Assembly (NCBI GenBank): GCA_910585645.1
Contig: CAJUFP010000007.1
Span: 1-64,000 of the forward strand
DNA from: an uncultured Hungatella sp.
GTDB taxonomy: Bacteria > Bacillota > Clostridia > Lachnospirales > Lachnospiraceae
Length of the DNA: 64,000 bases
Reading direction: 5' to 3'
Below are positions 34,829 through 44,105 of the stretch, piece by piece. Below the pieces are notes generated by a model. The model made no database searches. It saw only the letters and a program-made list of their open reading frames with translations, and was not told the DNA's origin. Position 1 is the first letter of the stretch. Each line of letters begins with the position of its first letter. The position numbers were made by a program, and so were the translations under genes.

Positions 34829-36859
34829 ATGAAAAAAGTTAAAAGAAAAGTTTTATTGTTAGGCCTGGCTGCTGCGATGTTAGTAAGTTTTACCGGCTGC
34901 GGCAACAATAATACTACCACCCCAAGCTCCGAAGGCACCGCTGCAAGCTCCGAAAGCACCACCGCAGCTCCTGAGAGCACCACCGCAGCCCCTGACAGCG
35001 CCGGTTTATACACTGCAGGTACATATACCGCTACGGCGAAAGGTCATAACGGGGACTTAACTCTGGCAGTTACTTTTGACGAATCAGCCATAAAATCAAT
35101 CGAAGTCAAAGAACATAATGAAACGCCAGGTATCAGTGATACTCCTATTGATAAAATTCCGGAACAGATCATAGCAAACCAATCACTTAAAGTTGATGTT
35201 GTCAGCGGCGCGACGTTCACAAGCAACGCGATTCTCACTGCCGTTGCCGATGCAGTAACCCAGGCCGGCGGTGACGCCGAAGCGCTTAAGAATGTTGCGC
35301 TGACCGAAAAGGAAGGCTCAAAGGAACCGGTTGTAAAAGAAGCCGACGTTATTGTTGTCGGCGCCGGAAACGCCGGTTTAGCTTCCGCTGTTTCGGCTGC
35401 CGAAGAAGGTGCTTCCGTTATCGTTGTTGAGAAAAACTCTTACGTAGGCGGAAACACGATCCGGGCAGGCGGCGGATATGCATGCGCGGATCCCGACGCG
35501 ATTTCTGCCCATACGATGACAGAAGGTCAAATGCAGGAACTGGAAGCTTTGATTGTAAAAGAAACGGATAATGAAATCGTTAAGGGATGGCAGAAAAAAG
35601 TTGCCGAAGATATTGAAGCTTATAAGGCGGCTAATTCTACTTATGTATATGACTCTGTAGAGTTTACGGCTCTTCAGTTCTATTTTAGATTCAGCCAGGC
35701 TGCCGAACCGGAACTTTTATATGATTTGATTAAAAAATCTAAACCGGCTAAAGACTGGCTGGCCGAAATAGGCTTTCCCTGGAACGAAAAACCCAACCTG
35801 CTTTTAGGCGACAGCTGGCCGAGATGGTTCACGTCATCCGCTCATAAAAACGGACAGGGCTTTATCCTTACTTTCTTAGATGCAATAGAAGAAAATAATT
35901 ACAATGTTGAAATAATAAAAGAGGTTCGGGCAAACGAATTACTTCTCGACGGCGATAGGGTTGTAGGTGTTAAGGCAACCTCTGCCGATGGAACGGAATA
36001 TACATTGAATGCCGGCAAAGGTGTTATTCTGGCTACCGGCGGATTTTCGGCAAACCCCGAAATGCTTGTTGAGTATACGGATGGAAGATGGGGCGATGTT
36101 TCGAAACTGGGAACTACAAACGACCCTGCCATGGTTGGCGACGGAATTAAGATGGCTTTAGAAGTCGGCGCCGATGTCACGGATATGGCGCACTTGCAGG
36201 TATTACCTATCTCCGCTCCGGCCGGCAGCAGCACAGGGGGATTCATCGGCAGCGCGACAAATATGTATGTTAATAAGGAAGGCAAGCGTTTTGTAAATGA
36301 ACTTGCCGACAGAGATACCCTTTCAAAGGCCATTTTAGCTCAGACAGATGCTGTTTTATTCATTGTAAGTGATGCGGATAACAGCGGCGTAGACGAAAAC
36401 GGACTTAACGGTTCAGGCCAGCCTGTACAGGATTTAATTGATGCCGGTATCATTGTTAAAGGTGACACGCTTGAAGAATTAGCCGAAAAAATGGGGGTTG
36501 ATCCCGCAACTTTTGTAGAAACCGTTGAAAAGTTTAACGACGCTGTGTTAACGGGAAATGACCCTGAGTTTAAGCGTCAGTCCTTTGCAGGCGACTTTAC
36601 AAATCCTGACGGGACCCCGGGGTTATTTAAAGCTCCTTTCTATGCCGGCGCGAGAACTCCGGCGGCCCACATAACAAAAGGCGGAATTAAGGTCAATGTA
36701 GATGCAGAAGTTATCTCCAAAGACGGTGAAGTAATCCCCGGATTATTTGCCGCCGGCGAAGTAACAGGAGGTCGTTCTGTGGCAGGATTGCTTGAGGCGA
36801 CAACTTCCGGCCTTACTGCCGGTAAAACAGTTATGGGAAAAAGATTTACAGTTGAATAA
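34829..36859 (+). CDS. Second FMN-binding flavocytochrome-type reductase lipoprotein
   Basis: About 676 residues from the ATG at 34829 (TTAGGAGGAAGC upstream); an in-frame ATG at 34769 lacks a binding site. Lipobox SFTGC (Cys24), then a Ser/Thr-rich linker with two STTAAPE repeats. The FMN domain has the flavinylation motif VSGATFTS. The FAD domain begins DVIVVGAGNAGLASA and ends PGLFAAGEVTGG. Closest in type to fumarate reductase-like FccA/UrdA proteins. Its codons are richer in A/T than those of the first paralog (26583-28418), so it is not a recent duplicate and may have been acquired separately. It is monocistronic, with a strong promoter and a strong terminator. Confidence 0.9.
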   Translation: MKKVKRKVLLLGLAAAMLVSFTGCGNNNTTTPSSEGTAASSESTTAAPESTTAAPDSAGLYTAGTYTATAKGHNGDLTLAVTFDESAIKSIEVKEHNETPGISDTPIDKIPEQIIANQSLKVDVVSGATFTSNAILTAVADAVTQAGGDAEALKNVALTEKEGSKEPVVKEADVIVVGAGNAGLASAVSAAEEGASVIVVEKNSYVGGNTIRAGGGYACADPDAISAHTMTEGQMQELEALIVKETDNEIVKGWQKKVAEDIEAYKAANSTYVYDSVEFTALQFYFRFSQAAEPELLYDLIKKSKPAKDWLAEIGFPWNEKPNLLLGDSWPRWFTSSAHKNGQGFILTFLDAIEENNYNVEIIKEVRANELLLDGDRVVGVKATSADGTEYTLNAGKGVILATGGFSANPEMLVEYTDGRWGDVSKLGTTNDPAMVGDGIKMALEVGADVTDMAHLQVLPISAPAGSSTGGFIGSATNMYVNKEGKRFVNELADRDTLSKAILAQTDAVLFIVSDADNSGVDENGLNGSGQPVQDLIDAGIIVKGDTLEELAEKMGVDPATFVETVEKFNDAVLTGNDPEFKRQSFAGDFTNPDGTPGLFKAPFYAGARTPAAHITKGGIKVNVDAEVISKDGEVIPGLFAAGEVTGGRSVAGLLEATTSGLTAGKTVMGKRFTVE

Positions 36860-36900
36860 AACGGTTCGTCCATAAATGTAAAACGAAAGTACCTATGAAC

Positions 36901-36943
36901 AACAGGGGCAAATCTGTACGGCAATTACAGATTTGCCCCTGTT
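36901..36943. terminator. Bidirectional terminator
   Basis: Perfect 18-bp stem 36901-36918 / 36926-36943 (arm AACAGGGGCAAATCTGTA) with a 7-nt loop. It serves the flavocytochrome on the plus strand and, 18 bp past its stop, the ABC exporter on the minus strand. Confidence 0.92.
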
Positions 36944-36960
36944 TTGCAATCTACTCTTAT

Positions 36961-38832
36961 CTACTGATAATACCCCGCCTGCGCCCCCCAAAGCCTTTCA
37001 TACATTCCTCCCTCATCCGCCATCAGCTCCTCATGGCTCCCCATCTGCACCATCTCCCCCTGATGAAACACCGCGATCCTGTCACAGAATTTGCAGGAAG
37101 CCAGGCGGTGGCTGATATACACCGCCGTCCTGTCCCCAGCGATATCGTGGAGCCGCTCATAAATCTCCGCCTCAGCCACCGGATCCAGGGCAGCCGTTGG
37201 CTCATCCAGCACCATAAACGGGGCGTCCTTATACAATGCCCTGGCGATGGCGATCTTCTGGGCCTCCCCGCCGGACACGAAAACACCCGCCTCATCCAGA
37301 TCCCCATACAGCCAGGTATCCATCCCCCGGCCAAACACCCGTGTCCAGTCCCCAAATCCCGCCTTCTCCAAACACTCCCGGGCCCGCCCAGGATCATACT
37401 CCCGTCCCCCGGCAATATTCTCCCCCAGAGGCAGGGAAAACAGCTGAAAATCCTGGAATACAACGGAAAACAGCCTTCTGTAATCCTCATCCCGGTACTT
37501 GCGCACATCAATGCCGTTCAGCAGGATCTCTCCCTCCGAAGGGTCGTACAATCTGCACAGAAGCTTGATAAACGTGGTCTTGCCCGAACCGTTCATCCCC
37601 ACCACGGCCAGCCGGCTCCCCACGGGAAACTTCATATTCACATGGCGAAGCACATACTCCTCTGTCCCCGGATACCGAAAAGAGACATCCCGAAACTCCA
37701 CCTCATACTTCCGGTCGCTGCGCTTCTCCGTCGTCAGGCTCCCCCGGTACATGGTATTGGGAATGTCCAGAAATTCATAGGTCCTCTCCAGAAAGCTGCC
37801 GTTGCTTCTCATGCGCCCAAACACATTCATCAGATCGGAAATCCCCAAAAACAGATTGCCGCAGGCCCCGGTGTACTGGGTAACCCGCCCCGCCCCGTAA
37901 GCTCCGGCCCAGGCCTTCAGGCACACAAACCCGTACACCGCAGCCGTCAGCACCGCCGAACACCCCTTAGAGCAGGCCAGCCACAGTCCCATAGGCCCTC
38001 TGGCATACCGGCTCATGGGAGAAGACGGGCCAAGGGGATGATTGCGGCTCATATAGACGCTGCCCACCCGCTCCTGCTGGCTGTACATCCGCAGGTCCAC
38101 GGCCCGCTTTCTGTCCCTGCTCAAGGACATATAAAAAACCGCCAGGCGGTTGCCCAGCCCATTTTCGGCCGCAAACCGGGTCCAATACTCCTGCCCCCTG
38201 CCTGCGCACAGGGAAGAACATGCCGAAATCCCTATGACAGCCCCAAGCAAAAGAACCGCCCACAGGGGATGATTCATCCAGGCCAGGCCACCCCGTCCCC
38301 CGGGAACCTTTGCCCAAAACATAGAAGCCGTCAATAACACCCCGCCCACAATCCGGGCCGCAGAAAACCCAAAGGTCTCAAACAACTCAATGGTCTGATA
38401 AAGCCCCAGACCGGACCACTTGTCATGCTCCACAATCTGAGCATACCGGTCATACACCGCCTGATTATCCAAATGCTCATAATCCAGGGAAAACATTTTA
38501 TCCATGAAAATCCGGTCATACCTGCAGAGGGCCGAATCCTCCTCATACTGTTTCAACCGCCCAAGCCCTCTTTCCCACAGCGCCAATACCCCCGTCACCA
38601 CCACCTGCATGGCCGCCAGCCTCATAAGCATCCGGGGATCCCTGCCCCCTGCCAGCTCATCCACCAACCGGGCCGTCATCCAGACCGAAACGCAGGGACA
38701 GGCGGCTCTGGCCGCGCAGGAACAGGCGACGGATACAAACAGCCCCGGACAAATCCCCCACCATAATCTCCAGGCCCGATGGTTAAGCCTGATTGCCTGA
38801 ACAAACGAAACCTTTCCCTGAGTCCTGTCCAT
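36961..38832 (-). CDS. ABC exporter half, permease-ATPase fusion (second gene of pair)
   Basis: About 623 residues from the ATG at 38832 (GGGGGAGGAAG upstream), overlapping the upstream exporter gene by 50 bp. The membrane part (~1-370) has several hydrophobic segments and is rich in Cys and Gly. The ATPase has Walker A VVGMNGSGKTT, the signature VSGGEAQKIAIARAL, Walker B FMVLDEPTAAL and the switch His in YISHRLAS. Two such halves in tandem usually form a heterodimeric exporter of peptides, lipids or drugs. It is the last gene before the terminator. Confidence 0.9.
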   Translation of the reverse strand: MDRTQGKVSFVQAIRLNHRAWRLWWGICPGLFVSVACSCAARAACPCVSVWMTARLVDELAGGRDPRMLMRLAAMQVVVTGVLALWERGLGRLKQYEEDSALCRYDRIFMDKMFSLDYEHLDNQAVYDRYAQIVEHDKWSGLGLYQTIELFETFGFSAARIVGGVLLTASMFWAKVPGGRGGLAWMNHPLWAVLLLGAVIGISACSSLCAGRGQEYWTRFAAENGLGNRLAVFYMSLSRDRKRAVDLRMYSQQERVGSVYMSRNHPLGPSSPMSRYARGPMGLWLACSKGCSAVLTAAVYGFVCLKAWAGAYGAGRVTQYTGACGNLFLGISDLMNVFGRMRSNGSFLERTYEFLDIPNTMYRGSLTTEKRSDRKYEVEFRDVSFRYPGTEEYVLRHVNMKFPVGSRLAVVGMNGSGKTTFIKLLCRLYDPSEGEILLNGIDVRKYRDEDYRRLFSVVFQDFQLFSLPLGENIAGGREYDPGRARECLEKAGFGDWTRVFGRGMDTWLYGDLDEAGVFVSGGEAQKIAIARALYKDAPFMVLDEPTAALDPVAEAEIYERLHDIAGDRTAVYISHRLASCKFCDRIAVFHQGEMVQMGSHEELMADEGGMYERLWGAQAGYYQ

Positions 38833-40645
38833 CTTCCTCCCCCTTTTCACGGTAATACTTACTCTGTATCTCAAACAAACCGGCATAAAGCCCCTGTCTT
38901 GCCATCAGCTCCTCATGGGTCCCCTCCTCCGCGATCCGCCCCTGGTCCAAAAACAGGATACGCCCGCAAAACCGGGTGGAAGCCAGGCGGTGGGAGATAA
39001 ACAGGGACGTTTTCCCCTCTGTCATCCGGCTGTACCTGAGATAAATGTCATTTTCCGTAATAGGGTCCAGGGCAGCCGTGGGCTCATCCAGCACAAGGAT
39101 CGGCCCGTCCTTGTACAGCGCCCTTGCCAGCATCAGCCTCTGGGTCTGCCCGCCGGACAATTCCACCCCGTCCTTATACACCTGCCGTCCGATCTTGGTA
39201 AAAAGCCCCTGGGGCAAAGCCTCAACCCGCTCTGTCAGACACGCCATATCCACACAGGCCCTCACCCGGTCCATGTCGATTCCGTCCACCCTCTGGGCCA
39301 CATTTTCCGCCACATTGGCCTCCAAAACCGAAAAATCCTGAAACACCGCGGAAAACAACTCATAATAATCCCTCCGGTTATACTGGCGGATATCCTCCCC
39401 GTTTAGCAGAACCCTGCCCTCTGTGGGGTCCAGAAAACCGCAGATCAGTTTTATAAGCGTAGTCTTTCCCGCGCCGTTCAACCCCACCACCGCAACCTTT
39501 TCCCCAGGCGAAATCGTAAGATTCATTCCGGAAATCGTCTCCTTTTCAGAACCCGGATAGGAAAAAGACACCTGTTCCAGCCGCAGCTCATACCCCTTTC
39601 CCGCCTCCTTTGCCAGAGGCTTTCCCTCCTCAAAGGCAAACTCCTCCGGCCACTCCAAAAATTCCCGTATCACCGACAGCTCCAGGCTCTGCCTGTGCAG
39701 CAGGGAGAGATTGTCCAAAATCCCGGTGATCCAGACAGTAAAACCGTTGGCCGCCGTAAAATACAAAAAGAACTCCGACACCCCCATCCCCTCCTTTTGG
39801 GTCAGCCACAGAAGATAGGAAAAAATAACGCCGCCCCGCACGAAAGCCAGCGCTGCCTCCCCAAAATCCCCGCCCATATAAACCCGCGCCCGCTGTCCAA
39901 GAAACTTCCGGTACTGAAAAAAACCATTGTCCCACACCTGCTCCAGCCACGGCCGCAGGCCGAAGATCCGGATATCCTTGGCGTAAAACCGCCCTGTGGC
40001 TACCCGGCGGATATAGGCCATTTTCCTGTGGCACTCCCCCTCCTTACGGCGATGCCTCCACCCCCAGCCGCCCACAATCCTGCCCAGACCGTATCCCGCC
40101 CCGCAGGTAACTCCTATTACACACAGCAGCAGCGGGTTCAGACCTGACAGAAGGACAACCCATAAAAGGAAACTGAGCCCGTTGGACAAAAGTTCGGTCA
40201 GCGTATTCCAGAACCCCTCCGCAGCCGACCGGTTGTCATAGCACGCCCGGTAGGACTTCTCCTGAAAACTCTGAAAATCCGCCCTCATGGTGTTGGGGTA
40301 AGACGTCCTGGCCGCCTTATGTTCAAGCTGTAAAACGATATCCTGCCGCACCGCGATCCGGCCAAACAGCGCGTTCTGACGAACATAGGCCTCCAGCCCG
40401 GACAAAACCGGCAGCCCCGCGCCAAAGACGCCGATCACCGCCAAAAGCTCCGGCAGAGGCGCTAATGTCTCCACCTTTTTTAAGATCATTGGCGCCGCAA
40501 ACAGCTGGGCCGCCGTGTTCGCCGCTGCCAGAACCGCCAGAAGCATGACCAGGAAGATCACGGATCTGCGCACCCGCCAGGCAGTGGAGACCATAAATCC
40601 TGTATTCTGGTACAAACGGTATTTTGGGGTATTATTTTCTGTCAT
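38783..40645 (-). CDS. ABC exporter half, permease-ATPase fusion (first gene of pair)
   Basis: About 620 residues from the ATG at 40645 (AGAGGTGAACC upstream). Six membrane segments are expected in residues 25-330; the ATPase has Walker A VVGLNGAGKTT, signature ELSGGQTQRLMLARAL, Walker B ILVLDEPTAAL and ISHRLAS. It pairs with the next gene. A kinase gene lies just upstream but is separated by a terminator (40685-40703), so the exporter probably has its own promoter. GHKL/LytTR systems often govern such exporters. Confidence 0.9.
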   Translation of the reverse strand: MTENNTPKYRLYQNTGFMVSTAWRVRRSVIFLVMLLAVLAAANTAAQLFAAPMILKKVETLAPLPELLAVIGVFGAGLPVLSGLEAYVRQNALFGRIAVRQDIVLQLEHKAARTSYPNTMRADFQSFQEKSYRACYDNRSAAEGFWNTLTELLSNGLSFLLWVVLLSGLNPLLLCVIGVTCGAGYGLGRIVGGWGWRHRRKEGECHRKMAYIRRVATGRFYAKDIRIFGLRPWLEQVWDNGFFQYRKFLGQRARVYMGGDFGEAALAFVRGGVIFSYLLWLTQKEGMGVSEFFLYFTAANGFTVWITGILDNLSLLHRQSLELSVIREFLEWPEEFAFEEGKPLAKEAGKGYELRLEQVSFSYPGSEKETISGMNLTISPGEKVAVVGLNGAGKTTLIKLICGFLDPTEGRVLLNGEDIRQYNRRDYYELFSAVFQDFSVLEANVAENVAQRVDGIDMDRVRACVDMACLTERVEALPQGLFTKIGRQVYKDGVELSGGQTQRLMLARALYKDGPILVLDEPTAALDPITENDIYLRYSRMTEGKTSLFISHRLASTRFCGRILFLDQGRIAEEGTHEELMARQGLYAGLFEIQSKYYREKGEEDGQDSGKGFVCSGNQA

Positions 40646-40684
40646 ATGGTTCACCTCTTCCCCTATAGTTTACCACAAAAAAAG

Positions 40685-40703
40685 CCCCGGAACTCTTCCG
40701 GGG
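40685..40703 (-). terminator. Terminator between kinase and exporter genes
   Basis: CCCCGGAA (40685-40692) / TTCCGGGG (40696-40703), followed on the minus strand by CTTTTTTTG. Downstream of the kinase a 22-bp near-copy of its last codons (AGCTCTACGCCTGCGAAATC near 40752) precedes it. Confidence 0.8.
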
Positions 40704-40817
40704 GACTAACCGTCAAAATCAGGGGACCAAACTGCCAGGGACTACGGCTTGCAGCTCTACGCCTGCGAAATCAAGTGCGCTGTTTTGCCGGTATGCCTCT
40801 TCAATGAGCCCACAGCT

Positions 40818-41480
40818 CTACACCTGCGGAATCAAAATCTCCGTAGTAAACGCCCCGTCCTCACTGTTGCGGCTCACATAACCGTCCAGCCGCTCAATAA
40901 TCGCGTCCATGCGGGCAAGACCCAGCCCATGGCCCGCCCCTTTGGTGGTCTCAAACACCTTTCCTCTCCTCACCATCTTTTTCTCCGCAGTAAAATTGGT
41001 AAAAGAAATATAAAGCTGGGTATTCTTCATATCCATGTAAATCCGGATCAGCCGCTGACTCTCCGGAAGTTTCATGCTGGCCTCTATGGCATTGTCAAAC
41101 AGATTCCCCAGAATAATACACAGATCAAGCCCCGACATGGACAGCTTAACCGGGATGCAGGCATCCGCCACAACCCCAATATGCCTGGCCCTTGCAAGGG
41201 AAATCTTGCTGTTTAAGATGGCGTCCGCCATAGGATTTCCCGTTTTCACCACCGTGTCAACGGTATCTAACTCCGTGTCCAGCTGGTCAAGATAATCCTT
41301 TATAGCCTCCACATCCCCGTCCGCTGCCAGGGCTTTCATGGCCTGAATATGGCTCCGATAATCGTGACGCCACCCTCTCATCTGGCGGTACATGGTTTCC
41401 ACCTCCTGATAGTGAGTTTCAACCAGTTCTCTCTGGTAAGCAGCTATCTGCCTGTCTATGTGTCTGGAAAGAAAAGACAT
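40818..41480 (-). CDS. Shortened GHKL-type sensor histidine kinase
   Basis: About 220 residues from the ATG at 41480 (AGGAGAAACAG upstream). The H-box is in MRGWRHDYRSHIQAMKAL and the ATP-binding GHKL domain has NLFDNAIEASMKL, GAGHGLGLARMD and a final FTTEILI. Family members usually have ~430 residues with an N-terminal membrane sensor; that part is absent here, and the upstream DNA belongs to a chromate transporter gene. It may be a soluble kinase or a remnant that lost its sensor. Its natural partner would be the LytTR regulator at 44098-44799, 2.6 kb away on the same strand. Confidence 0.82.
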   Translation of the reverse strand: MSFLSRHIDRQIAAYQRELVETHYQEVETMYRQMRGWRHDYRSHIQAMKALAADGDVEAIKDYLDQLDTELDTVDTVVKTGNPMADAILNSKISLARARHIGVVADACIPVKLSMSGLDLCIILGNLFDNAIEASMKLPESQRLIRIYMDMKNTQLYISFTNFTAEKKMVRRGKVFETTKGAGHGLGLARMDAIIERLDGYVSRNSEDGAFTTEILIPQV

Positions 41481-41552
41481 AACTGTTTCTCCTGAACGTT
41501 TCATTAATAATATCACTTCGCAGCCTCTGCCGAGGATCCGGCCAAAACCGCC

Positions 41553-42113
41553 TCACGAAAAAAGAACACACCCCATCACCGCCGAAACCCCGATCAAGAG
41601 AATCGGCGAAACCGTTGTCTTCCTCTTAAAGCCAAACACAGCCAAAATCCCGGCCAGCACAAACACAATGGCCAATGCTCCGCCGTCCACCGCCTGCCCC
41701 TCATCCGCTGGCAGGATCATGGAACCTGTCATATACAGGCCGGTGGCAGTAATAATCCCCATGAGACACGGCTTTACGCCTTTTAATACCATCTGCACCT
41801 TTCGATTTTTTACCACCCTTTGAAACAGCGCCACAAGAAGCAGTACAATGACAAATGAGGGCAGCACCACCCCCGTGGTGGCGATCAGCGCCCCAAAAAA
41901 TCCGGCCTGGTGATTTCCGATGTAGGTTGCTGCATTGACCATAATAGGACCGGGAGTCGATTCACTGACAGCCACCATATTGGCAAACATCACCTCATCC
42001 ATCCATCCGTTTTTCAGGACAGCCTCCTGTATCAGAGGAATCGCTCCGTAGGCCCCGCCAAAAGCAAACAAGCCAATTTTAAAAAACTCCATAAAAAGAT
42101 ACCCGTATATCAT
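41553..42113 (-). CDS. Chromate transporter (ChrA) half, second gene
   Basis: 186 residues, one ChrA domain with the family marks FFKIGLFAFGGAYGAIPLI and ESTPGPIMVNAATYIG, and five to six hydrophobic segments. Short ChrA proteins function as pairs. It overlaps the first half gene by 4 bp. Chromate efflux is the family role; the natural substrate in anaerobes may be another oxyanion such as sulfate. Confidence 0.92.
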   Translation of the reverse strand: MIYGYLFMEFFKIGLFAFGGAYGAIPLIQEAVLKNGWMDEVMFANMVAVSESTPGPIMVNAATYIGNHQAGFFGALIATTGVVLPSFVIVLLLVALFQRVVKNRKVQMVLKGVKPCLMGIITATGLYMTGSMILPADEGQAVDGGALAIVFVLAGILAVFGFKRKTTVSPILLIGVSAVMGCVLFS

Positions 42114-42691
42114 TTTCCCGCCTTCTCTCCCTTTTCCAATAAACTATAGACGCAAAATCCCAGAACCCCTGCCGCCACGATCAGATATATGGTGGAAAAC
42201 TCTATCCGCAGCACACGAAGCACCATCACCCAGGAAAAAAACACCGCCACAAATCCAAGGCTGACCCGCTTATGGGGCGTCTTTTTCATCATCTTCCTTA
42301 TCATGGTGATTCCCGCCTGCATGATCAGAACCCCCACAGCCACCCGGATACCCTTAAATGCCTTCGCCACATATCCATATCTGAAAAAATCATCCCCCAA
42401 TCCGGAGATCAGCAGAATCATAAAAAACGACGGAAGGACCATTCCCACCGTGGCAATCGCCGCCCCCTTCATCCCTGCCTTCTTATAACCGGTATACGTG
42501 GCGCAGTTAATGGCAATAGGGCCTGGAGTGGATTCTGCGATCACCGTAATATCCATCATCTCATCCTGGGTAATCCACCTCTTTTTCTCAACGCACTCAT
42601 GCTCTATAAGCGAAATCATGGCGTACCCGCCGCCAAAAGTAAACATGCCGATCCTGGCAAACGTCAAAAAAAGTTCCCAAAGTATTCCCAT
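42110..42691 (-). CDS. Chromate transporter (ChrA) half, first gene
   Basis: About 193 residues from the ATG at 42691 (AGGAAAGAGG upstream); the frame extends upstream but without a binding site. Family marks: FARIGMFTFGGGYAMISL and ESTPGPIAINCATYTGYK. It forms a coupled pair with the following gene and is divergent from the thioredoxin gene. Confidence 0.92.
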   Translation of the reverse strand: MGILWELFLTFARIGMFTFGGGYAMISLIEHECVEKKRWITQDEMMDITVIAESTPGPIAINCATYTGYKKAGMKGAAIATVGMVLPSFFMILLISGLGDDFFRYGYVAKAFKGIRVAVGVLIMQAGITMIRKMMKKTPHKRVSLGFVAVFFSWVMVLRVLRIEFSTIYLIVAAGVLGFCVYSLLEKGEKAGK

Positions 42692-42839
42692 GGCAAATCC
42701 TCTTTCCTGCACCGCAAAATTGGGGGCCTTGCGCCCCTTAACCCTGTGTGACTTTATCACTGACCCAGCCCTCTCCCCCCTGTATAATAAAGACAGCAAA
42801 TGAAAATCTATCCCAATCACAGAAAGGAAGGGAATGACT

Positions 42840-43151
42840 ATGTCAATACTTCATGTAAACAACAATAACTTCGATTCCGTTAAAACCAGCGATAAACCTG
42901 TGCTTCTGGACTTTTACGCCGACTGGTGCGGCCCCTGCCGCATGGTAGCCCCTGTGGTGGAGCAGATCGCAGAGGAAAACCCCCAGTATCTCATAGGCAA
43001 GATCAATGTGGACAAAGAACCGGAGCTGGCCCGGAAGTTCAACGTCTTAAGCATCCCCACCCTGGTTGTGCTCAAAGACGGAAAAGTCATAAGCCAGTCA
43101 GCAGGCGCAAGACCCAAAGCAGACATCCTTGCCCTGCTGGAGCGGGCTTGA
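42840..43151 (+). CDS. trxA: Thioredoxin
   Basis: About 103 residues with the active site ADWCGPCRM and the cis-Pro segment LSIPTLVVLKDGK. It reduces protein disulfides in the cytoplasm. The ATG at 42840 is best spaced to AAGGAAGG; an ATG two codons earlier is possible. It is convergent with the Crp/Fnr gene; a small CTAGAA-tg-TTCTAG hairpin lies between their ends. No thioredoxin reductase is adjacent. Confidence 0.95.
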   Translation: MSILHVNNNNFDSVKTSDKPVLLDFYADWCGPCRMVAPVVEQIAEENPQYLIGKINVDKEPELARKFNVLSIPTLVVLKDGKVISQSAGARPKADILALLERA

Positions 43152-43177
43152 CAAATACGCCAGAAGGCTAGAATGTT

Positions 43178-43852
43178 CTAGAGCGTTAAGCTGCGGAGCC
43201 GCTTTTTATCCAAAATCGTGACCCCGCCCCTGGACGCCTCCACCATTCCCTCTCCGGCAAAATATTTCAGCATCCTGGACACCACCTCACGGGCAGACCC
43301 CATATACCGGGCGATCTGCCCGTGTGTCAGCCCAATGGTATCGGAACCGATCCTTGCCGATTCATCCAAAAGAAAGATAGCCAGCCGCTTATCCATGCTC
43401 ATAAACAGAATCTGCTGCATCACCCACATCACGTCGGAAAAACGGCTGACCGCGGTTTCCAGCGCGAATATCCGGATATCCGGATTCCGCTTGGAAACCG
43501 CCCCAAAGGCCGGGCCGCTGACCACGCAGCACTCACTGTCCTCCTCCGCGTCCACAAACACGTCAAAAGTCACAGCCTCCAGCACGCAGGAGGCGGACAG
43601 CATACACAGATCGCCTTTCTGCAGCCGGTAAAGGGTGATGTCCTTCCCCTCCTCCGACATGATATAGAGCCGCAGGCATCCCGAACGCACAAGAATCACC
43701 CCCGAACATTCGCTGCCGTCATGAATATTCTTCCCCCTGGGATACGTAACACAATGGGAATTTTGGCAGATATACTCCCTGTCCCCGTCGGATATCTTGT
43801 CCCAAAAGGGGAAATTCTCTCTGTAAATAGATTCAAACTTGCTCTCTGTCAT
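43178..43852 (-). CDS. Crp/Fnr-family transcriptional regulator
   Basis: About 224 residues from the ATG at 43852 (GGGGGTG upstream). An N-terminal cyclic-nucleotide-type beta barrel (residues ~20-120) is followed by a Crp helix-turn-helix (GLTHGQIARYMGSAREVVSRMLKYF). The N-terminus lacks the four-Cys cluster of Fnr, though several Cys occur in the barrel (SHCVTYPRG, SECSGVI, SECCVVSG), so redox sensing is possible. The neighbouring thioredoxin gene fits a redox theme. Confidence 0.88.
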   Translation of the reverse strand: MTESKFESIYRENFPFWDKISDGDREYICQNSHCVTYPRGKNIHDGSECSGVILVRSGCLRLYIMSEEGKDITLYRLQKGDLCMLSASCVLEAVTFDVFVDAEEDSECCVVSGPAFGAVSKRNPDIRIFALETAVSRFSDVMWVMQQILFMSMDKRLAIFLLDESARIGSDTIGLTHGQIARYMGSAREVVSRMLKYFAGEGMVEASRGGVTILDKKRLRSLTL

Positions 43853-43907
43853 TCTGCACCCCCTGTTTTCTCTCAATCAGCGCCGCCAACGGACTGTCCC
43901 CTGTTTT

Positions 43908-44105
43908 TTAGGGGCATCCTGTGATGTATCCTTTTTGGGCCGGCATGTTTTTCCATGACTGCAGATACCCCTGTCCTGTCCTTCGGCGGCACCACATGAC
44001 CACGCCCTGCTGGCTGGCATCCTTTTTCATGGCAACAAACATTCCCGCCCCGTCCTTCGGCGGTATCACCTGATTCACCCCCTGACGGCGGATATCCTCA
44101 CCCAT
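43908..44105 (-). CDS. Possible small protein made of two imperfect repeats
   Basis: The ATG at 44105 overlaps the LytTR stop (ATGGGTGA), which allows coupled translation. The 65 residues contain two similar ~22-residue units: PKDGAGMFVAMKKDASQQG and RRRTGQGYLQSWKNMPAQKG. At DNA level this is two diverged ~77-bp repeats sharing GTCCTTCGGCGG. It might be a peptide linked to the LytTR/GHKL/exporter genes, or just repetitive intergenic DNA. No family is recognised. Confidence 0.3.
   Translation of the reverse strand: MGEDIRRQGVNQVIPPKDGAGMFVAMKKDASQQGVVMWCRRRTGQGYLQSWKNMPAQKGYITGCP

Noticed and set aside
36895..38337. Long plus-strand frame opposite the ABC exporter
   Set aside because: Mirror frame with Pro/His-rich low-quality sequence; the exporter ATPase motifs are on the minus strand.
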